DNA of 8,147 bases, taken from contig JAYUZO010000159.1 of NCBI GenBank assembly GCA_043751715.1, positions 1 to 8,147 on the forward strand, written 5' to 3'. The notes under the pieces were generated by a model. It made no database searches, was not told the origin of the DNA, and saw only the letters and a list, made by a program, of their open reading frames with translations. Shown in pieces: positions 5,358 through 8,147 of this stretch. The first letter of the stretch is position 1, and every line of letters begins with the position of its first letter. The DNA comes from JAAFHS01 sp043751715 (GTDB lineage Bacteria; Pseudomonadota; Alphaproteobacteria; Rhodobacterales; Rhodobacteraceae). The translations under genes and the position numbers were made by a program.

Positions 5358-6032
5358 ATGGATCAGGGCGACACACAGGAAACAGGCTGGCGCGGCTCGC
5401 GCGAGGTTTGGGTAAGCGCCGCCTATGACGCGCTGAAAGATCAGGGTATTGATGCCGTGAAAATTCAACCGCTTGGCGTACGCCTGAAACTGTCACGCAC
5501 CAGCTTTTACTGGTTCTTCCGTGATCGGGCAGACCTTTTGCAGGCGCTGATTGACATGTGGGCGGGGCGCACCACCGGGCCGATGGTGGCCGCGACCAAG
5601 GCCTATGCGCAAACGGAACCCGAAGCGATGCTAAACCTGATCAGCTGCTTTCTGTCAGATCAGACCTTTGATGCGGGGTTTGAATTTGCCATGCGGGGCT
5701 GGGCTTTGCAGGATGCAGGCGTGCTGGACAGGCTGCGTGCAGCCGATGCAGAACGGCTGGCGGCCCTGCACGCGCTGTTGCTGCAATGGGGCCATGATCC
5801 GGTTGATGCCGATGTGCGGGCGCGCGCGATCTATCTCGTCCAGATCGGCTATATCGCGATGCAGACGCGCGAAACGCTGGAAACGCGGATCGCGCGCGTG
5901 CCACATTACGTGGAAATCTTCTGCGGCAAACGCCCAAGTCAGGCCGAACTGGCACGGTTCATCGCGGGGCTGGAACCGGGCAGGGCACCGGTTGTCAGGG
6001 AAATGCCGCTTGGCAATAAAGCCCGCAGTTGA
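5358..6032 (+). CDS. TetR-family transcriptional regulator
   Basis: A 224-residue regulator of typical TetR/AcrR length. The N-terminal DNA-binding domain spans residues 14-63, with the helix-turn-helix at about 34-57 (VKIQPLGVRLKLSRTSFYWFFRDR) ending in the familiar S-x-x-x-F-Y-W-F-F-x-D-R followed by ADLLQALID. The all-helical remainder forms the ligand-binding and dimerisation domain. FEFAMRGWALQDAGVLDRLRAADAERL (108-134) is common in a TetR subgroup controlling catabolic oxidoreductases. It is divergent from the flavoprotein gene and probably controls it through the inverted repeat at 5260-5280, with the flavoprotein's substrate or product as likely ligand (inference). ATG 5358 is the only start that keeps the full HTH domain and follows the predicted -10 directly. 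Its stop lies 12 bases from the convergent tonB stop, with no terminator between them. Family secure, ligand unknown. Confidence 0.92.
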   Translation: MDQGDTQETGWRGSREVWVSAAYDALKDQGIDAVKIQPLGVRLKLSRTSFYWFFRDRADLLQALIDMWAGRTTGPMVAATKAYAQTEPEAMLNLISCFLSDQTFDAGFEFAMRGWALQDAGVLDRLRAADAERLAALHALLLQWGHDPVDADVRARAIYLVQIGYIAMQTRETLETRIARVPHYVEIFCGKRPSQAELARFIAGLEPGRAPVVREMPLGNKARS

Positions 6033-6044
6033 ACCTTTGCCCAT

Positions 6045-6827
6045 TTACCGGCTGTCATAGGCCACCTGAAACCGCCGCTGCGCGCCTGCAGGCGGGGGCG
6101 GAAAAGGCGCGGCGCGGCGCAGATGGTCCATCGCTGCTGCGTCAATTTCCGCGGCACCGGATGATTGCAGAACCCGCAGCCCGGCCAGCCCGCCATTGCC
6201 TGACACCTCAAAGCCCACAATCGCCGTACCGCGCAGGCCCACGCGTGGTTTACGCGTGCGGTTGATCTTGCGCATCACCGCACCGGGGTAATGCGTCGCT
6301 GCAGCATTACCCGCTTCGGTATGGGTGCCTGTCTCTGGCCCGGCAACCGTCGCCTCGGCCGCCACGGCCCCGTCAGCTGCCCCCCGTCGCTCTGGCTGTG
6401 CCGCACCTGCCTGTGCCGGTGCCGCCGGGGGCGATGACCTTGCTTCGCGCCGGTCCGACCGCGCCTGGGGGCGGATGGTGTCCGGCGTGGCCTGTGACAC
6501 CGTCACCGGTGCGGTCGCGGTCACACGAGTTGCAACTATGCTCGGTGCCACGCTGACCGTGACACTGGCCGCAACCGCTGTCGCATCCATGCTGGTGGCG
6601 GGACTGGCCCCAATGGCTGCAGGTGCCACCAAGGGCAGCACCCTTTCCGGCTTTGGCACCGACACCGCCCCCCCCGCAGCCACATCGGCGAAACTGTTGC
6701 CAAGCCGGGCTGATGGCGTTGCACCCCCTGCAACATGCACCGGGTCCGGCGCAAACAGTATGGCCGCCGCCGCCACATGGGCCGTCATGGACACAGCCGC
6801 GCAGATCAGAAACCTTTGCCCCATCAT
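6045..6827 (-). CDS. tonB: TonB-family energy transducer
   Basis: A 260-residue inner-membrane-anchored periplasmic protein that passes ExbB/ExbD-harvested proton-motive force to outer-membrane TonB-dependent receptors. Residues 5-26 are the single uncleaved membrane helix and contain S13-x3-H17, matching the conserved Ser16/His20 pair of E. coli TonB. Residues 30-175 are a low-complexity periplasmic spacer rich in Ala, Thr, Val and Pro, without the Glu-Pro/Lys-Pro repeats of classical TonB. Residues 180-260 form the TonB C-terminal domain, opening with YPGAVMRKINR and including GTAIVGFEVSGNGGLAGLRVLQSSG and AAPFPPPP. ATG 6827 overlaps the preceding exbD stop by four bases and has AAAGGG (6835-6840) seven bases upstream; a second Met follows immediately. 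Last gene of the exbB-exbD-exbD-tonB operon. No receptor is in view, so the cargo (haem, siderophore or other) is unknown. Confidence 0.9.
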   Translation of the reverse strand: MMGQRFLICAAVSMTAHVAAAAILFAPDPVHVAGGATPSARLGNSFADVAAGGAVSVPKPERVLPLVAPAAIGASPATSMDATAVAASVTVSVAPSIVATRVTATAPVTVSQATPDTIRPQARSDRREARSSPPAAPAQAGAAQPERRGAADGAVAAEATVAGPETGTHTEAGNAAATHYPGAVMRKINRTRKPRVGLRGTAIVGFEVSGNGGLAGLRVLQSSGAAEIDAAAMDHLRRAAPFPPPPAGAQRRFQVAYDSR

Positions 6828-7195
6828 GGCGCTGCCCTTTCGCCGATCACGATCACATCCACCGCCCCTGCCGCCCGCAATTCACGCGCCAGCCGGATCA
6901 GCGTATCAGCGGCCAAGTCACGGTCCGGCACCAGCCGCACAGCACCATGGCCCTGCGCGGCCACGCGTGCACTGACCGCCCGCCCATCCACCATCAGCGT
7001 CCCATCCTGCAACACCAGAACACCGTCAGGCGGCGGCACCGCCACCAGATCAGCCGCCGCAACCAGCGTCAGGCGGCTGTCTTTAGGGGGCGCAAGGGTG
7101 CCTGCCACCAGAAAAAAGATCAGCATCAGAAAAACCACGTTGATCAGCGTGATCGTCGGCTCTTTGGGGCTGTGGCGAAACGGGCGGGGGCGCAT
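6824..7195 (-). CDS. exbD: ExbD-family protein, second copy, with Asn in place of the membrane Asp
   Basis: A 123-residue biopolymer-transport ExbD/TolR-family protein: short cytoplasmic N-terminus, one membrane helix (about residues 15-34, ITLINVVFLMLIFFLVAGTL) and a periplasmic domain (about 35-123). The helix matches that of the neighbouring ExbD, but the ion-pathway Asp (Asp25 in E. coli ExbD, D20 in the neighbour) is N19 here, codon AAC, one transition from GAC. Such a subunit could not protonate at this position and probably serves as the partner in a mixed ExbD dimer. Its start lies three bases after the upstream exbD stop, with GGAG (7202-7205) six bases before the ATG, and its stop overlaps tonB. 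Family assignment is firm; the mixed-dimer role is inference. Confidence 0.9.
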   Translation of the reverse strand: MRPRPFRHSPKEPTITLINVVFLMLIFFLVAGTLAPPKDSRLTLVAAADLVAVPPPDGVLVLQDGTLMVDGRAVSARVAAQGHGAVRLVPDRDLAADTLIRLARELRAAGAVDVIVIGERAAP

Positions 7196-7198
7196 GGC

Positions 7199-7588
7199 CT
7201 ACTCCAGCACGGTGACTTGCAGATCGGGGATACGCGCCAACGGGGCCAGCACATCCACCAGGCCCTGCGCAGTGGCATGGCCCGACACCGACAGGATCAC
7301 CGGTTGCATCTGATCCGGTTGCCGTTGCGCCGCAATCGCCTGCGGCAGCGCATCAAGGCCAAGCGGTGCTGCATTCAGGCTAAGACGGTCGCCATCAAGG
7401 CGCAAAAACAGCGGTGGCACCGTGGCTGGCGCTGCATTGTTAGCCGGCCCGCCCACCAACAGGGGCACTTCGCCATACTTTGAAAACGTCGATGACAGCA
7501 TGAAAAACAGCAACAGCAGAAAGATCACATCAATCAGCGATGTCAGCGATAACCGCCGCTGGCGAAACGTGGCGGCCTTAAGCGGCAT
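7199..7588 (-). CDS. exbD: ExbD-family proton-channel subunit, canonical copy
   Basis: A 129-residue ExbD/TolR-family protein. The membrane helix is at about residues 15-34 (LTSLIDVIFLLLLFFMLSST) with the conserved proton-carrying Asp at D20, followed by a periplasmic domain to residue 129. With ExbB it forms the inner-membrane motor that drives TonB. The start is ATG 7588, giving the normal short basic N-terminus (MPLKAATFRQRRL). A more upstream in-frame start near 7687 would add 33 residues that merely read through exbB in another frame. The gene overlaps the exbB 3' end by 11 bases, has no strong Shine-Dalgarno and is therefore probably translationally coupled. It lies three bases ahead of a second exbD. 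Confidence 0.92.
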   Translation of the reverse strand: MPLKAATFRQRRLSLTSLIDVIFLLLLFFMLSSTFSKYGEVPLLVGGPANNAAPATVPPLFLRLDGDRLSLNAAPLGLDALPQAIAAQRQPDQMQPVILSVSGHATAQGLVDVLAPLARIPDLQVTVLE

Positions 7589-8147
7589 GTGCGCGCGCCA
7601 TCTGAACCGGTTGCGTGCCAAGCGGTGCGCGCACCCGTGCCAAAGCCCCCGCCAGCCACAGCCGTTCATCCGCCACCCGCGCCTCAAACCATGTCAGCAT
7701 CAACGATGTGGGTATGGCCACCGCCAGCCCGACAGCCGTGGTCAGCAGCGCCACCCAGATGCCCCCGGCCAGCACTGATGGGTCAACCGATGCGCCCGCC
7801 CCCTGCATCGCCCGAAACGCCTCAATCATGCCCAGCACCGTGCCGAACAGGCCCAGCAAGGGTGCTGTCTGGCTGATCGCATCCAGCAGGCGAAAGCCGC
7901 TTTCCAGCCGTGCCAGTGCCACTTCGGCCTCGGCTTCAATGCGATCCGTCGCAGGGGCAGATCCCGGATCAGCGGCAATCGCCCGGCGCAGCACCGGCGC
8001 AAGGGATGACCGCGTCGCTGACAACGCCGTCGTCGCGCGTGCGCACTGGCCCTGATCCAAGTCCTGCAAGGCCGCGTCCAGCCTGCCATGCCGCCCGACC
8101 CGCGCCTGCCAGAATTGCAACAGTTTGAACAGGATCACCGTCAGCGC
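7578..8147 (-). CDS. exbB: ExbB/MotA/TolQ-family proton channel (N-terminus outside window)
   Basis: The C-terminal 189 residues of an ExbB-type inner-membrane channel protein; the frame is open to the right edge. A GTG at 8138 is in frame but would cut into the first membrane helix, whose end (ALTVILFKLLQFW) is visible, so the true start is outside. After a cytoplasmic loop with many Arg and Ala come the second helix (visible residues about 89-112, SQTAPLLGLFGTVLGMIEAF) and third helix (about 126-153, GGIWVALLTTAVGLAVAIP). Both carry the family's polar threonines (T103, T136/T137) that line the channel around the ExbD helix. It is first of the visible operon, overlapping exbD by 11 bases. 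TolQ is an alternative name, but downstream tonB and paired exbD argue for ExbB. Confidence 0.92.
   Translation of the reverse strand, partial: ALTVILFKLLQFWQARVGRHGRLDAALQDLDQGQCARATTALSATRSSLAPVLRRAIAADPGSAPATDRIEAEAEVALARLESGFRLLDAISQTAPLLGLFGTVLGMIEAFRAMQGAGASVDPSVLAGGIWVALLTTAVGLAVAIPTSLMLTWFEARVADERLWLAGALARVRAPLGTQPVQMARAHAA

Noticed and set aside
6325..7483. Long + strand frames opposite tonB and exbD
   Set aside because: Low-complexity Pro/Arg/His translations with no family motifs; the - strand carries clear TonB and ExbD proteins across the same bases.
7589..7687. N-terminal extension of the canonical ExbD
   Set aside because: It overlaps exbB in another frame, adds an atypical Trp/Arg/Cys-rich segment and would displace the short cytoplasmic tail normal for ExbD.
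1..8147. CRISPR array, tRNA/rRNA genes, insertion sequence or phage genes
   Set aside because: No spaced direct-repeat array, RNA gene signatures, transposase motifs or terminal inverted repeats were seen; the window is ordinary metabolic and transport operons.

Overview
The window looks like chromosomal DNA of a GC-rich alphaproteobacterium, probably of the Rhodobacterales/Roseobacter type. This rests on the high GC content with strong G/C bias at third codon positions, the tight ATGA-coupled operons, and gene types common in that group; no rRNA or marker gene confirms it. Nothing mobile, CRISPR-like or RNA-coding was recognised. Coding density is high, and the longest non-coding stretches are about 120 bases.

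Left block (1-3081, + strand): the 3' end of a sugar-acid catabolic operon. It holds the C-terminal part of a gluconate 5-dehydrogenase-type SDR, a gluconokinase, a beta-hydroxyacid (3-hydroxyisobutyrate-type) dehydrogenase and a small protein resembling dimeric alpha/beta-barrel enzymes. Each start codon overlaps the previous stop by 4 bases. A LacI/GntR-type repressor follows after 51 bases, with a CG-centred palindrome just before its start that could be its own operator. Together they suggest 5-ketogluconate (or L-idonate) to gluconate to 6-phosphogluconate conversion, with two extra enzymes whose substrate is unknown.

Middle block (3082-6032): after a palindrome-rich convergent intergenic region comes, on the - strand, a 678-residue two-part flavoprotein (old yellow enzyme barrel plus iron-sulfur motif plus FAD/NAD domains). 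It is related to dienoyl-CoA reductase and trimethylamine dehydrogenase and looks most like N-methylproline demethylase-type enzymes. A TetR-family regulator is divergently transcribed. The 119-base spacer carries a perfect 9-3-9 inverted repeat over the predicted -10 of the flavoprotein promoter, so the TetR protein probably represses the flavoprotein gene. The regulator itself may be translated from a leaderless transcript.

Right block (6045-8147, - strand): an exbB-exbD-exbD-tonB operon, with exbB running off the right edge. It encodes a proton-motive-force-driven energy transducer for TonB-dependent outer-membrane uptake. The two ExbD paralogues differ at the key membrane residue: Asp in the first, Asn in the second. 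tonB and tetR converge with only 12 bases between their stop codons.

The points most worth following are the Ala in place of a cluster cysteine in the flavoprotein, the Asp/Asn ExbD pair, the TetR operator-promoter layout, the 28-base-period palindromic repeat at 3111-3183, and the unassigned enzymes in the gluconate operon.
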